Shown: positions 17,710 through 28,821, counted from the first letter of the stretch. The stretch: 64,000 nucleotides of DNA from Pseudomonadota bacterium (GCA_021792365.1 JAJYUT010000002.1:516313-580312), one strand, 5' to 3'. Notes: a model not told the origin generated them from the sequence alone. Numbers and translations are program-made.

Positions 17710-18948
17710 ATGATTGAGCACCGCACATCGAGCGAGACCAGTATCGGGCCTTTGGTGCCGCGTGATGCCTTTCCGCTGCTGGCCGGCGGCGATCTCGCCT
17801 ATCTCGACAGCGCCGCCAGCGCGCAAAAGCCCAAGGTGGTGCTGGACGGGATGCGGCAGTTCTATGAGACCAGCTACGCCAACATCCACCGCGCGGTCTA
17901 TCCGCTGAGCGAGGCCGCGACCGAGGCCTATGAGAGCGCCCGGGCGCGCGTCGCCGGATTCCTCGGCGCGCCGTCTCCAGACAGCATCGTCTTCACCCGG
18001 AACGCCACCGAGGCAATCAATCTGGCCGCCAATTCGTTCGGCGGCGCGCGCCTGAAGCAGGGCGACAGGATTCTGGTCACGATGCTGGAGCACCATGCCA
18101 ACATCGTGCCGTGGCAATTGCTGCGCGACCGGCTCGGGCTGGAGTTGCTGGTGGCGCCGATCGACGGCGCCGGCGATCTCGATCTCGACGCGCTGGATCG
18201 CCTGCTGGCTCAGGGGCCGAAGCTGGCCGCCATTACCGCCGCCAGCAACGCGCTGGGCACGCGCACGCCGGTCAAGGAGATTGCGCGCCGCGCACATGAT
18301 GCCGGCGCCTTCGTGGTCATAGACGCCGCGCAGGCCGCGCCGCACATGGCGATCGACGTGGCGGATTGGGATTGCGATTTCCTGGCCTTTACCGGCCACA
18401 AGCTGTACGGGCCCGACGGCATCGGCGTACTCTATGGCAAGCCCGATCTGCTTGCCGCGATGCCGCCATGGCAAGGCGGCGGCGACATGATCCGCACCGT
18501 CAGCTTCGCGGCCACCGAATACGCCGATCCGCCGCATCGCTTCGAAGCGGGCACGCCGCCGATCGGCCCGGCCGTCGGACTGGCCGCCGCCATTGACTTC
18601 ATCGCGGCGATCGGCTGGAACCGCATCGAGGCGCATGACAAGTCCCTGACGCGCTATGCGCTGGACCGCCTGCGGGAAATTCCGGGCATCCGCCCCGTGG
18701 GCGCGGGCCGGGAGCGGATCGGCATCGTTTCCTTCACGCTGGACGGCGTGCATCCGCATGACGTGGGCTCGCTGCTCGGGACTCGGGGCGTGTGCGTGCG
18801 CACCGGCCACCATTGCGCGCAGCCCTTGATGGACCATCTGGGACTGCCCGGAACCGTCCGTGCCTCCTTCGGCATCCACAACGATGCCGCGGATATCGAC
18901 CGGCTGGCGGAGGCCCTGGTGGCAGCGCGGCAGATCCTCGCACGCTGA
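17710..18948 (+). CDS. sufS: Cysteine desulfurase, SufS type
   Basis: The 412-residue PLP enzyme converts cysteine to alanine and delivers persulfide sulfur for Fe-S cluster assembly. It shows YLDSAASAQKP at the N terminus, EHHANIVPW (PLP-stacking His), the Schiff-base Lys in FTGHKLYGPDG and the catalytic Cys in RTGHHCAQP with the short SufS-type (group II) loop. Length is standard. No other suf or isc genes are nearby, so it may be a dispersed or accessory copy. It is transcribed divergently from the polyamine-type operon. Confidence 0.92.
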   Translation: MIEHRTSSETSIGPLVPRDAFPLLAGGDLAYLDSAASAQKPKVVLDGMRQFYETSYANIHRAVYPLSEAATEAYESARARVAGFLGAPSPDSIVFTRNATEAINLAANSFGGARLKQGDRILVTMLEHHANIVPWQLLRDRLGLELLVAPIDGAGDLDLDALDRLLAQGPKLAAITAASNALGTRTPVKEIARRAHDAGAFVVIDAAQAAPHMAIDVADWDCDFLAFTGHKLYGPDGIGVLYGKPDLLAAMPPWQGGGDMIRTVSFAATEYADPPHRFEAGTPPIGPAVGLAAAIDFIAAIGWNRIEAHDKSLTRYALDRLREIPGIRPVGAGRERIGIVSFTLDGVHPHDVGSLLGTRGVCVRTGHHCAQPLMDHLGLPGTVRASFGIHNDAADIDRLAEALVAARQILAR

Positions 18949-18991
18949 GCGCCCCACCCCTCTTGAACCGGCGCGCGCAACGCGGCACAAA

Positions 18992-19041
18992 CATCGCGGC
19001 AAGGATGCCATCGCGGCAAGATGGCATCGCGGCAAGGATGG
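18992..19041 (+). repeat. Three short tandem repeats (16-17 bp)
   Basis: The unit CATCGCGGCAAGGATGC occurs at 18992..19008, 19009..19024 (one base shorter) and 19025..19041, filling the gap between sufS and the hydroxylase gene. The last copy ends just before the GAGGGT ribosome site, so copy-number change would alter leader spacing. Confidence 0.8.
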
Positions 19042-19054
19042 ATCGAGGGTCACC

Positions 19055-19729
19055 ATGATCGTTTGCATACCGGACGTGCTGACCGCGGAGGAGGTCAAGA
19101 AGCTTCGCGCCGAAGCGGCGCTTCTGCCCTTCGTGCCGGGAACCGAGACCGCCGGCGGCCGGGCGCGGCGCGTCAAGAACAACGAGCAGGTCTCCCAGAA
19201 AGCCGACGAGCGCAAGGCCCTGCACGAGATCGTCATGATGGGCTTGATGCGCAACAAGGAATTCAACCGCGTCGCCATGCCGAAGCGCATCCGCCCGCCG
19301 CTGATCAGCCGCTATCGCGAGGGCATGGCCTATGGCAAGCATGTGGACAATGCGCTCATGGGCCCCAAGATGGCACGCGAACGCTCCGACGTTTCCATCA
19401 CCGTGTTCATCAGCGATGTCGACGAGTATGACGGCGGCGAGCTTGTCATCCATGGCGCGTTCGGCATCCAGGAGGTGAAGCTGCCCAGCGGCTCGGTGGT
19501 GGCCTATCCCTCCTCCAGCCTGCACGAGGTGGTGGAGGTCACGCGCGGCGAGCGCCTGGTGGCGGTGACCTGGGCGCAATCCTACGTGCGCGACGAGCGC
19601 AAGCGCGAGATCCTGGCGCATCTGGCGCAGGTCAATGAGAAGCTGAACGAGGCCATGCCCGACGCGGTCGAGACGGACCTCGCCCACCACAGCTATACCA
19701 ACCTGCTGCGCATGTGGGCGGAGACCTGA
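19055..19729 (+). CDS. PKHD-type Fe(II)/2-oxoglutarate hydroxylase (PiuC/YbiX family)
   Basis: The 224-residue protein has the iron triad HxD in YGKHVDNA, the distal His in SSSLHEV and the 2-oxoglutarate-binding Arg in RGERLVAVTW. The family uses Fe(II), O2 and 2-oxoglutarate; PiuC-type members often sit beside TonB-dependent iron receptors, but none is visible here. ATG 19055 has GAGGGT upstream; longer frames reach into sufS without family similarity. It follows sufS in the same direction. Confidence 0.88.
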   Translation: MIVCIPDVLTAEEVKKLRAEAALLPFVPGTETAGGRARRVKNNEQVSQKADERKALHEIVMMGLMRNKEFNRVAMPKRIRPPLISRYREGMAYGKHVDNALMGPKMARERSDVSITVFISDVDEYDGGELVIHGAFGIQEVKLPSGSVVAYPSSSLHEVVEVTRGERLVAVTWAQSYVRDERKREILAHLAQVNEKLNEAMPDAVETDLAHHSYTNLLRMWAET

Positions 19730-19737
19730 AGCTTCGA

Positions 19738-21570
19738 TCACCGGCCGGCGAAGGCGTCCTCGAAGAACTCCGCGACGCGACTGAACAGGGCTTCCCTGTT
19801 GCCGGCGCGATAGATGCCGTGCCCCTCGTTGTCGAAGGTCAGCAGCGTGTACGGGATACCGACGCGGTCGAGATCGCGGATCGCGGCGTGGGTGTTCGCC
19901 GGCGAGACGTTGGAGTCCTTGAGCCCGTGCACGATCATCAGCCGGCCCTTGATCCGGTCGATGAAGTTCGCGGGCGAGGCGTTGAAGTAGCGCTCCGGCT
20001 GCTCAGCCGGCGTGCCGCCCATCATCTCCTCGCTGTAGGCGCGTCCGTGCGGCATGCCGGTCGCGTCATAGTCGATCGCGAGCTGGTACATGCCGCAGAT
20101 CGGCACGGCGGCGTTCACCAGGTCCGATGACCTAGTGATCTGGCACCAGGAGGAATAGCCGCCATAAGAGAGCCCGATGATGCCGATGCGGCCGTATTGC
20201 CCCTTTCCCGCCGCAACCAGGCTCTCGAGCCCTGCGCGGATGTCGTCCTGCTCGCGCCCGCCCCAGCCGTCCTGTTTGATCGCCTCGCGGAAGGCGCGGC
20301 CATAGCCGGTCGAGCCGCGATAGTTCGCATCGAGCACGGTGAATCCGGTCGCGACCAGGAACTGGATGGTGCCGTTGACCCCGTCCTCGCTGTGCCAGGT
20401 CGGCCCGCCATGGGCATGCGCGATGAGGCCGCGGCTCGGGCCGGCCGGTTCGTAAAGCCAGCCGGCGATCTCCGTTCCGTCGGTCGAGCGCCAGCGGTAG
20501 GGCTGTGCGGCCGTGAAGCGCAGATCGGCGCGCGCCAGATGCTCCGCCGTGCGCGAAATCTCGACGGTCGCACCATCGCGCGGATCGAACCGGACGAGTT
20601 CATGCGGCGCGCGCGACGAATAGCGCTCGCATAGCCAGTGACCGGAGGGCATCTGCGCGATCGGCAGCAGGCTATGGCCGGGCGTCGCGATCGGCCGCTC
20701 CTCGCCGCTGGCGATCTCCACTTCCATCGCCTGCAACGCGCCTTCGCGGAACTCGATCGTCGCAATGCTCCTTTCGTCCGCCCCGGCAATGGCGCCGTCG
20801 ACCGACCGCGTCGGATCGCCGATCAGCCAGCGAACCGCCAGCTCCGGCAGCGTGAGCACGCCGACCCGATCATGGCTGACCGTCTCGGCGGAGATGAGGA
20901 TGCGCCGATGGTCGATCCAGGAGCCGTAGGACTTCATCGCATCGCCGGCATTGAAGAGCTCGCGGTCCTCGCCGGTCTTGAGATCGAGCAGCCAGACCTG
21001 GCTTCCGGCCGGGTGGCGGTCGTGCCGATGGTAGAGCACCAGCCGGCCATCCTCCGACAATTCGAGCGGCCGGTCGCTCAGACTTTCTGCCGCGCTGACG
21101 ATCCGGCGCGCGCCGCCGGCGAGATCGTGGAGATAGATGCGCTGGCCCTCGATCGGAAATCGCGCTCCATCGTCCCAGCTTGCCGCGTAGAGGATGGATG
21201 TTCCATCCGGGGTGAACGCGCCGCCATAGACGTAGTGATCGTCCTGCCGCGGTGTGACCGATTGCTTCGCGCCGCTCTCCAGATCGAGCAGGAACAGGTG
21301 GTCATGCTCCGACGAGCCTTCGGATTGCACGAGCAGCAGGCGCTTGCCATCGGGCGAGAAGGCCCGGACATAGGTGTGATCCACCTCGTCCGTCACGCGC
21401 CGCGGCGGCGCCGAGCCATCGGTCGGCGCGAGCCAGACATTGCCGGCCTCGGTCCGTCCGGTCCAGGTCCAGGCCGCCCAGCGCCCGTCCTTGGACAGCT
21501 TGGGCTCCCAGAAAAGGGGATGCCGCGCCCAGTCCCGCGCCAAGCGGGCGATGTCAGGATTCGAAGGCAT
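19738..21570 (-). CDS. S9-family (prolyl oligopeptidase-like) serine peptidase, copy B
   Basis: The 610-residue protein has an N-terminal beta-propeller-type region (about 1-370) and a C-terminal alpha/beta hydrolase. It carries HGGPTWHS (oxyanion region), GLSYGGYSS with Ser near residue 468, Asp in HGLKDSN and His in NEGHG. No signal peptide is seen, so it probably cleaves imported peptides in the cytoplasm. Start ATG 21570 overlaps the upstream peptidase by 17 bp. It is the last gene of the oligopeptide-transport operon and a paralogue of its neighbour. Confidence 0.87.
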   Translation of the reverse strand: MPSNPDIARLARDWARHPLFWEPKLSKDGRWAAWTWTGRTEAGNVWLAPTDGSAPPRRVTDEVDHTYVRAFSPDGKRLLLVQSEGSSEHDHLFLLDLESGAKQSVTPRQDDHYVYGGAFTPDGTSILYAASWDDGARFPIEGQRIYLHDLAGGARRIVSAAESLSDRPLELSEDGRLVLYHRHDRHPAGSQVWLLDLKTGEDRELFNAGDAMKSYGSWIDHRRILISAETVSHDRVGVLTLPELAVRWLIGDPTRSVDGAIAGADERSIATIEFREGALQAMEVEIASGEERPIATPGHSLLPIAQMPSGHWLCERYSSRAPHELVRFDPRDGATVEISRTAEHLARADLRFTAAQPYRWRSTDGTEIAGWLYEPAGPSRGLIAHAHGGPTWHSEDGVNGTIQFLVATGFTVLDANYRGSTGYGRAFREAIKQDGWGGREQDDIRAGLESLVAAGKGQYGRIGIIGLSYGGYSSWCQITRSSDLVNAAVPICGMYQLAIDYDATGMPHGRAYSEEMMGGTPAEQPERYFNASPANFIDRIKGRLMIVHGLKDSNVSPANTHAAIRDLDRVGIPYTLLTFDNEGHGIYRAGNREALFSRVAEFFEDAFAGR

Positions 21571-23380
21571 GCGCGAAGAAGTGTGCCAGGCGCCTGCACA
21601 GATGCTTGCGGTTCTCCGGCTTGGCGACGCCGTGGCCCTCATCCTCGAACAGCAGCACCTCGTACGGGATGCCTGCAGCGTCGAGCCGCTGGCGCACATC
21701 GGTGACGTTCTGCGGCGTGACGTTGGGATCGTTCAAGCCCTGCACGATCATCAGGCGGCCGCGGATGCGATCGACAAAATGGATCGGCGAGCGCTCGCGA
21801 TAGCGTTCCGGCACCTGCGCGGGCGACCCACCCATCATCTCCTCCGAATAGGGCCTGAGATCGGGCCGCGTGGTCTCGTAATCCACCACCAAGTCCGTCA
21901 TGCCGCAGATCGGCGCGGCGGCCTTGATTACCTCCGGTGGCGTGCGCGTGATCTGGCACCAGGAGGAATAGCCGCCATAGGAGGTGCCGGTGATTCCGAC
22001 GCGGCCGGCCGCCGCGACGTCGCGCGCGATCAGCGCCGTGGCGCCGCAAGCAATGTCGTCCTGCTCCCGCCCGCCCCAGCCATCCTGCTTGATGGAATCC
22101 TGGAACGGCAGGCCGAAGCCGGTGGAGCCGCGGTAGTTCGGCTCCAGCACGGCGAAGCCCGCGGCGACCAGGTACTGGACCTCCGGATCGAAGGCGTCCT
22201 CGGAATGCGCCGTCGGACCGCCATGCACCAGGATGATCGCGCCGCGCGCCGCGCCCTTCGGCCGGTAGAGCCAGCCCTGGATCTCCAGACCGTCGCTGGC
22301 GCGCCAGCGAAAATCCTCCGCCGCCGCCAACTCCTCTGCGCCTATGCGGCGGTCCGGCAGTTCGGATAGCGGCAGCAATCCCCCCTCGCTCCGGCGCACC
22401 AAGCGCGTCGGGTGGCGCGCGTCATAGTGATAGCCGATCCAGGCGCCGTCCGCCGCGGGCCCGATGGGCAGGAAGGTTCCCTCCGCGCCAGCAAACGGCG
22501 CGCGAGTCCCGGTGACCGGATCGACGAGATACGCGATATCGCGCGCGCTCCTGGTCTCCGTCACGACGACCTGGTCGGAGCGCTTCGGCCAGTGGGCGCC
22601 GGAAATCATCAGGGCCGGGTCGTCGACCAGCCATCGCATCTTGCCGGTGGTGCTCTCGAGCAGGCCGACGCGCTGGTAGTCTTCCGCTTCCGCCGTGACC
22701 ACGATCTGCCGGCTGTCGGGGGCCCAAAGCCCTTCCGCTTTGCGCTTGTCACCGGCGTTGAGGATCTCACGGTCCCCCGCCCCGTCCATGCCGACCAGCC
22801 AGAGCTGCTCGCCGGCGGGGTCGCGGTCCTTGCGATGATAGAGGACTTGCCTTCCGTCCGGCGACAGGCGCGGCGTCACATAAGCGGCGCGCTGCAAGCG
22901 CGCCAGAGCGACGCGCTCGCCGGTTGCGATCTCATGGCGATAGATGACGTTCGCCTCAATCTCCTGCCCCGTGACCGGGTCGCGATTGGCGGCATAGACC
23001 AGGAACCGGCCCGATGGGTCGATCTGGCCGCCATGGACGTAGAAATCCGGCCGCGCCTCGGTCAGCGCGCGCGTGGTGCCGTCGAGCGAAACCTGACTCA
23101 GCCCCACACGTTCGTCACCGTCCAGCGATTGGCCGAGGATGACGGAAGCGGAATCCGGCGCCCAGAAGAACCAGTCGCAATCGCGATGGTTGGCGACCCA
23201 TCGCTGCGGCGGCGCGCTGCCGTCGGCCGGCGCGCGCCAAAGCTGCGCCGTCGGCCCAAGATTGCCGGCGATCCACGCCAGGCATCGCCCGTCCGGCGAC
23301 AGGCGCGCACCCCATGGCTCGCTGACTCGGAACAAGCGCTCCAGGAAGGGTTCGAGGGTATCCGGATCGAGCATCGGCAT
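21554..23380 (-). CDS. S9-family (prolyl oligopeptidase-like) serine peptidase, copy A
   Basis: The 608-residue protein has a propeller-type N-terminal part and a hydrolase C-terminal part: HGGPTAHS, GTSYGGYSS with Ser near 466, Asp in GLNDPN and His in DEGHG. It lies 9 bp after the OppF-type ATPase stop and overlaps copy B by 17 bp. The two copies align over their whole length, indicating an old tandem duplication (their DNA is no longer near-identical). Likely role: degradation of peptides imported by the upstream ABC system. Confidence 0.87.
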   Translation of the reverse strand: MPMLDPDTLEPFLERLFRVSEPWGARLSPDGRCLAWIAGNLGPTAQLWRAPADGSAPPQRWVANHRDCDWFFWAPDSASVILGQSLDGDERVGLSQVSLDGTTRALTEARPDFYVHGGQIDPSGRFLVYAANRDPVTGQEIEANVIYRHEIATGERVALARLQRAAYVTPRLSPDGRQVLYHRKDRDPAGEQLWLVGMDGAGDREILNAGDKRKAEGLWAPDSRQIVVTAEAEDYQRVGLLESTTGKMRWLVDDPALMISGAHWPKRSDQVVVTETRSARDIAYLVDPVTGTRAPFAGAEGTFLPIGPAADGAWIGYHYDARHPTRLVRRSEGGLLPLSELPDRRIGAEELAAAEDFRWRASDGLEIQGWLYRPKGAARGAIILVHGGPTAHSEDAFDPEVQYLVAAGFAVLEPNYRGSTGFGLPFQDSIKQDGWGGREQDDIACGATALIARDVAAAGRVGITGTSYGGYSSWCQITRTPPEVIKAAAPICGMTDLVVDYETTRPDLRPYSEEMMGGSPAQVPERYRERSPIHFVDRIRGRLMIVQGLNDPNVTPQNVTDVRQRLDAAGIPYEVLLFEDEGHGVAKPENRKHLCRRLAHFFAHAFES

Positions 23381-23389
23381 GCCGGGAGT

Positions 23390-24364
23390 TCAGACGAAAT
23401 GACAGGCGACGAGGCGGCCATCCGCGCGCGGCGCCAAAGGCGGCTCGCTACTATGGCACAGATCCGTCGCCATCGGGCAGCGCGTGCAGAACCGGCAGCC
23501 GGCCGGCGGGTTGAGCGGCGACGGCAAATCGCCTTGCAGCATCACGCGCTCCCGCGCGCGCTCGGCTTTCGGGTCCGGCAGCGGTATGGCAGAGAGCAGC
23601 GCCTTGGAATAGGGATGCATGGGATTGGCATAGAACGCGTCACGCTCCGCGATCTCCATGATCTTGCCGAGATACAGCACCATCACCCGGTGGCTGATAT
23701 GCCTCACCACCGACAGGTTGTGCGAGATGAACAGCAGCGACAGGCCAAGCTCCCGCTGCAGCTTGCGCAGCAGGTTTATGATCTGGGCCTGGATCGAGAC
23801 GTCGAGCGCCGAGACCGGCTCGTCGCACACGATCAGCTTCGGCTTCAGGATCATGGCGCGCGCGATGCCGATGCGCTGGCACTGGCCGCCGGAAAATTCG
23901 TGCGGATAGCGCCGCATCATCTCCGGCACCAGGCCGACCTGCGCCATCGCCTCCTTCACGCGCGTATCCATCTCGGCTTTCTTCAGCTCGGGATGAAAAG
24001 TCTTGAGCGGCCGCGCGATGATGGCGCCGACCGTCATGCGCGGATCGAGCGAGGCCAGGGGATCCTGGAAGATGATCTGCAACTCGCGCCGTGCCTGGCG
24101 CAGGCTGGCGTTGTCCAGACCGAAGAAATCCCGGCCCAGCCAGACCACATTTCCCGCCGTCGGCTTGGTGAGGCGCAGGATGGCGCGGCCGAGGGTCGAC
24201 TTGCCGCAGCCGGATTCGCCGACAATGCCGAGGGTCTCCCCCCGCTCCAGGTCGAAGGAGATGCCGTCCACCGCCTTCACCGCGCTCTTGGCGGCGGTCA
24301 GAAAGCCCCGCCCGATCGGGAAGTGGACCTTGAGGTCGCGGACGCTGAGCAGAGTTCCCGACAT
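23390..24364 (-). CDS. Oligopeptide/dipeptide ABC transporter ATPase, OppF/DppF type
   Basis: The 324-residue ATPase has Walker A GESGCGKST, signature FSGGQCQR, Walker B LIVCDEPVSALD and the C-terminal Opp/Dpp extension with Cys-rich CRFCTRCPMATDLC. ATG 24364 is used; a longer frame into the preceding gene is a compositional artefact. It pairs with the OppD-type ATPase 7 bp upstream. Confidence 0.92.
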   Translation of the reverse strand: MSGTLLSVRDLKVHFPIGRGFLTAAKSAVKAVDGISFDLERGETLGIVGESGCGKSTLGRAILRLTKPTAGNVVWLGRDFFGLDNASLRQARRELQIIFQDPLASLDPRMTVGAIIARPLKTFHPELKKAEMDTRVKEAMAQVGLVPEMMRRYPHEFSGGQCQRIGIARAMILKPKLIVCDEPVSALDVSIQAQIINLLRKLQRELGLSLLFISHNLSVVRHISHRVMVLYLGKIMEIAERDAFYANPMHPYSKALLSAIPLPDPKAERARERVMLQGDLPSPLNPPAGCRFCTRCPMATDLCHSSEPPLAPRADGRLVACHFV

Positions 24365-24371
24365 CTCGACC

Positions 24372-25353
<982 letters not shown>

Positions 25354-25379
<26 letters not shown>

Positions 25380-26253
25380 CGCGCAGCCCATCGGCTATGA
25401 AGTTGAGGCAGAACAAGGTGGTGGCGAGAAAGCCGCCCGGCAGGAGCAGCAGCCGGGGATCGGTCTCGATCGCCCGCGCGCCCGTATCGATCAGCGATCC
25501 CCAGGAACTGGCCGGCGGCTGGATGCCGAGTCCGAGGAAGCTCAGGAACGATTCCGTTATGATGACCTCCAACACGAGCAGGCTCGAATAGACGATCACG
25601 ACATTGAGCGAGTTCGGCACGATGTGCTGCCGGATGATCTGCCACTCAGTCATGCCGCCTGCCCGTGCGGCATCCACGAACTCGCGGTGACGGAGCGAGA
25701 CCGCCTGCCCGCGCGCGATCACCGCCGGCGTCAGCCACAGCACCACCACGATCGACACGAACAACCCCGTGACGGTCCGGCCGACCAGAAGATTGATCAG
25801 CACCACCAGGAAGAAATAGGGAATGCCGTAGAGCACATCGACGGTGCGCATCAGGAAATTGTCGAGCCGGCCGCCGACATAGCCTGCCGTCGCGCCATAG
25901 AGGACGCCGATGATCACGGCAGTCAGCGCGCCTACGAAGCCCACCGCCAGCGAGACCTGCCCACCAACCAGCACGCGCAGCAGCAGATCGCGCCCGAACT
26001 CGTCGGTGCCGAAGGGATGCGCCGAGAAGAGGTCGATAGGCGCGGCGATATTGTCGAAATCGGCATCCTCCGGCCCGAACGGAAACAACAGCGGACTGGC
26101 GAAGCAGGCCAGCACGATCAGCGCCAGTATGATCATGCTGCCGACCGCGAGCTTGTTGCGGCTGAAGCGGCGCCATGACGCCTTGAGCGGGCTTTGCCCG
26201 ACGCTCGTTGTAGTTTCCGGCGGCTGCGCAGTGCCTGCGACCAGGTCACTCAT
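25354..26253 (-). CDS. Oligopeptide ABC transporter permease, OppC/DppC type
   Basis: The 299-residue permease has an N-terminal cytoplasmic stretch (SWRRFSRNKLA, typical of OppC), six predicted membrane helices, the HPFGTDEFGRDL motif and an EAA-like loop DAARAGGMTEWQI. It overlaps the OppB-type gene by 8 bp, implying coupled translation. Confidence 0.92.
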
Positions 26254-27166
26254 AGCTCACCTTCGGGTCGATGATGCCCCGCGCCACATCGGTGACGATA
26301 TTGGCGAGGATCACGATGCCGCCATAGAGGATGGTGACGCCCATCACCAGCGGATAGTCCCGGTTGGCGGCGCCCTCCACGAAGTAACGGCCGATGCCGG
26401 GAATGCCGAAGATCTGCTCGACGATGACAGAGCCGGTCACCGTGATGGCGGTGGCGGGCCCGAGATAGGCGATGACAGGCAGCATCGCGCCGGTCAACGC
26501 ATGCTTCCAGACCACGCGGCGCGCGCCAATGCCCTTGGCCCGCGCGGTGCGCACGTAATTGGCGCGCAGCGTCTCGATCATGCTGCCGCGCATCAGGCGC
26601 GAGATGTAAGCGATATTGGGCAGCGCCAGCACGACGATCGGCAGGATCTTGGCATTGACTGAGCCGTCCCATCCCGCGATCGGCAGCCAGCCCAGCTTCA
26701 GCCCGAACAGGATCTGCAGCAGCGGCCCGATCACGAAGGTCGGGATGGCGACGCCCACCATGGCGATGATGCCGACCGAAAGATCGGTCACCCCGTTCCG
26801 GCGCAGCGCGCCGACGATGCCAAGCGCAATTCCCACCACGCCCGCCAGGAGCATGGCCCACACCCCGATCTCGAGCGAGACGGGAAAGCCATGCACGATA
26901 AGCTCCGTGACGGAGAAGTCGCGATACTTCATCGACGGGCCGAAATCGAAATGCAGCAGGCCCCACAGGTAGCGGCCGAACTGCATCCAGACCGGCTCGT
27001 CGAGATGATAGGCCTTGTTGAGATTAGCGATGATGGCTTCGGTCAGCTTGCGGTTGGCCGCGAACGGCCCGCCCGGCGCAAGCCGCATCACGAAGAACGA
27101 GATCGCGATGAGCGCGAGCAGGGTCGGGACTGCCCCGATGATCCGCCTGATGGAAAAAGCGAGCAT
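26246..27166 (-). CDS. Oligopeptide ABC transporter permease, OppB/DppB type
   Basis: The 306-residue permease starts MLAFSIRRIIGAVPTLLALIAISF, the usual OppB/DppB first helix, contains FVMRLAPGGPF and an EAA-like segment RTARAKGIGARRVVWKHAL, and has six predicted helices. It follows the binding-protein gene after a 50-bp gap holding a hairpin. Confidence 0.92.
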   Translation of the reverse strand: MLAFSIRRIIGAVPTLLALIAISFFVMRLAPGGPFAANRKLTEAIIANLNKAYHLDEPVWMQFGRYLWGLLHFDFGPSMKYRDFSVTELIVHGFPVSLEIGVWAMLLAGVVGIALGIVGALRRNGVTDLSVGIIAMVGVAIPTFVIGPLLQILFGLKLGWLPIAGWDGSVNAKILPIVVLALPNIAYISRLMRGSMIETLRANYVRTARAKGIGARRVVWKHALTGAMLPVIAYLGPATAITVTGSVIVEQIFGIPGIGRYFVEGAANRDYPLVMGVTILYGGIVILANIVTDVARGIIDPKVSYE

Positions 27167-27178
27167 CTGAACGAAAAT

Positions 27179-27205
27179 GCGGCCCGGCGCGTGGCACCGG
27201 GCCGC
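27179..27205 (-). other. Intercistronic hairpin between oligopeptide-binding protein and permease
   Basis: GCGGCCCGG (27179..27187) pairs with CCGGGCCGC (27197..27205), a perfect 9-bp GC stem. No U run follows. It occupies the same position as hairpins in two other ABC operons of this window. Confidence 0.65.
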
Positions 27206-27216
27206 TTATGACCGCG

Positions 27217-28821
27217 TTATCCTTCGACCGACATGTATTTCGACGGGTGGACGTCGAGCATGTTGTCTTCCCACCCCTTGAGCTTCGGGCTGACCAGGTG
27301 CCGCGAGGTCGTCACGTTCAGCGGCACTGTCAGGTAATAGTCGAGCAGAATGCGCTCGGCTTCCGCCAGATGCTTGTAACGCTGTGCGATATCCGACTGT
27401 TGCGAGGCTTTCTCCATCGCCGCCTCGTATTCGTCGCTCTTCCAGTTGTAGCCGGACTCGGCACTCGGCTGCATGTAGACCACGTGCGATTCCGGTCCAG
27501 GCATGTCGGCGACCAGGTTGTCGTTCAAAACCTCCCAACTGCCGGCATAGAAGGTGTCCATCCAGGCCTGGAACTCCTGGGCATTCACCTTCGCCTCGAC
27601 GCCGATCTGCTTCCACATCAGCGCAATGCCCTCGGCCTGGCGCTTACTGGTGTTGTCCGTGGTGCTGTCGATCGTCACCTTCAGTGGATTGTCGGGGCCG
27701 AAGCCGGCTTCCTGCAGCAGCGCCTTGGCCTTGGCGACTCGCTCCTCCTTCGGCATGTCGCATTCTTCGACATGCGGCTGCTGGTAGCGCGGATCGTTCG
27801 GCGGGGAATAGCCGCAATTGATCTGGTAGCCGGCCTTCAGGATCTTGTTCTGCAGCACGTCCCGGTCGATGGCATAGGCCAGCGCCTTGCGCACGCGGAT
27901 GTCGTCGAACGGCTGCTTGGTGATGTTGAAGCTGAGATACTGCGCCTCGACATAGGTGGTGATGCGGAGCTGATCGCCGTATTCCGACTTCAACTGCTCG
28001 AGCTGATCGCTCGGCACCTCGTTGGTGACGTGCAGCTCGCCGGCCCTGAAGCGCTTCAGCTCCGTCTGGTCGTCTTCCGTGACGTGATAGACGACCTTAT
28101 CGGCCTTGACGTTGGCGGCATCCCAGTAGTTCGGGTTCTTGACCAGCGTCACATGCGATTGCGGCACGTTCTCTTTCATCACGTAGGGGCCGTTATTGAC
28201 GATGTTCTCCGGCTTGATGAAGTCGCCGCCGAACTTCTCGAAACTCGGCGTGTGGAGCGGCGGGACGTGATAGGAGCCCATGAGGTAGAGCATGTTGGGC
28301 TGCGGGGCGAGCAGCTTGATCACCACCGTCTTGTCGTCCGGCGCGCTGATGCCGACGGTCTTCGGATCGCCGCCCTCCTTCTCGTTGAACTCCGCAGCGC
28401 CGACCACCTTCACGGTCGAATAGTAGTAATAGGCGCGCGGCGAGGCGGTCTTGGGGTCAAGCTGCCGAATCACGCCGTTGACGAAGTCCTGCGCGACCAA
28501 AGGGTCGCCGTTCGACCATTTCAACCCGTCGCGCAGATGGAATGTCCAGGTCAGGCCGTCGTCGCTGACCTCCCACTTCTCCGCCGCGCCGGGACCCATC
28601 TCGGCCTTATCGTTGGATGCGACCAGCCCCTCATATATGTCGTCCTGGATCCACCCCTCGCGCGCCCCGAAATTCATGTGCGGGTCGAGCGTGTCCGGCG
28701 AGGCGCCGAAGCCGCGGTTGATGACCATCTCGGCCGAAGCCGGCGTGGCCGCGAGTGCCGTCGCACAGATCGCCGCGCTCAGCAAAGCCTTGCCGAGCCC
28801 GCGCGCAAACAGATTTCCCAT
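27217..28821 (-). CDS. Oligopeptide/dipeptide ABC transporter substrate-binding protein
   Basis: The 534-residue protein has a Sec signal peptide (MGNLFARGLGKALLSAA... ending ATPASA) and the SBP family 5 opening MVINRGFGASPDTLDPH. ATG 28821 is preferred because GGGAGAG precedes it and the signal peptide then sits at the N terminus. It captures peptides in the periplasm for the permease and ATPases downstream. It is the first gene of a seven-gene operon with two peptidases. Confidence 0.9.
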   Translation of the reverse strand: MGNLFARGLGKALLSAAICATALAATPASAEMVINRGFGASPDTLDPHMNFGAREGWIQDDIYEGLVASNDKAEMGPGAAEKWEVSDDGLTWTFHLRDGLKWSNGDPLVAQDFVNGVIRQLDPKTASPRAYYYYSTVKVVGAAEFNEKEGGDPKTVGISAPDDKTVVIKLLAPQPNMLYLMGSYHVPPLHTPSFEKFGGDFIKPENIVNNGPYVMKENVPQSHVTLVKNPNYWDAANVKADKVVYHVTEDDQTELKRFRAGELHVTNEVPSDQLEQLKSEYGDQLRITTYVEAQYLSFNITKQPFDDIRVRKALAYAIDRDVLQNKILKAGYQINCGYSPPNDPRYQQPHVEECDMPKEERVAKAKALLQEAGFGPDNPLKVTIDSTTDNTSKRQAEGIALMWKQIGVEAKVNAQEFQAWMDTFYAGSWEVLNDNLVADMPGPESHVVYMQPSAESGYNWKSDEYEAAMEKASQQSDIAQRYKHLAEAERILLDYYLTVPLNVTTSRHLVSPKLKGWEDNMLDVHPSKYMSVEG

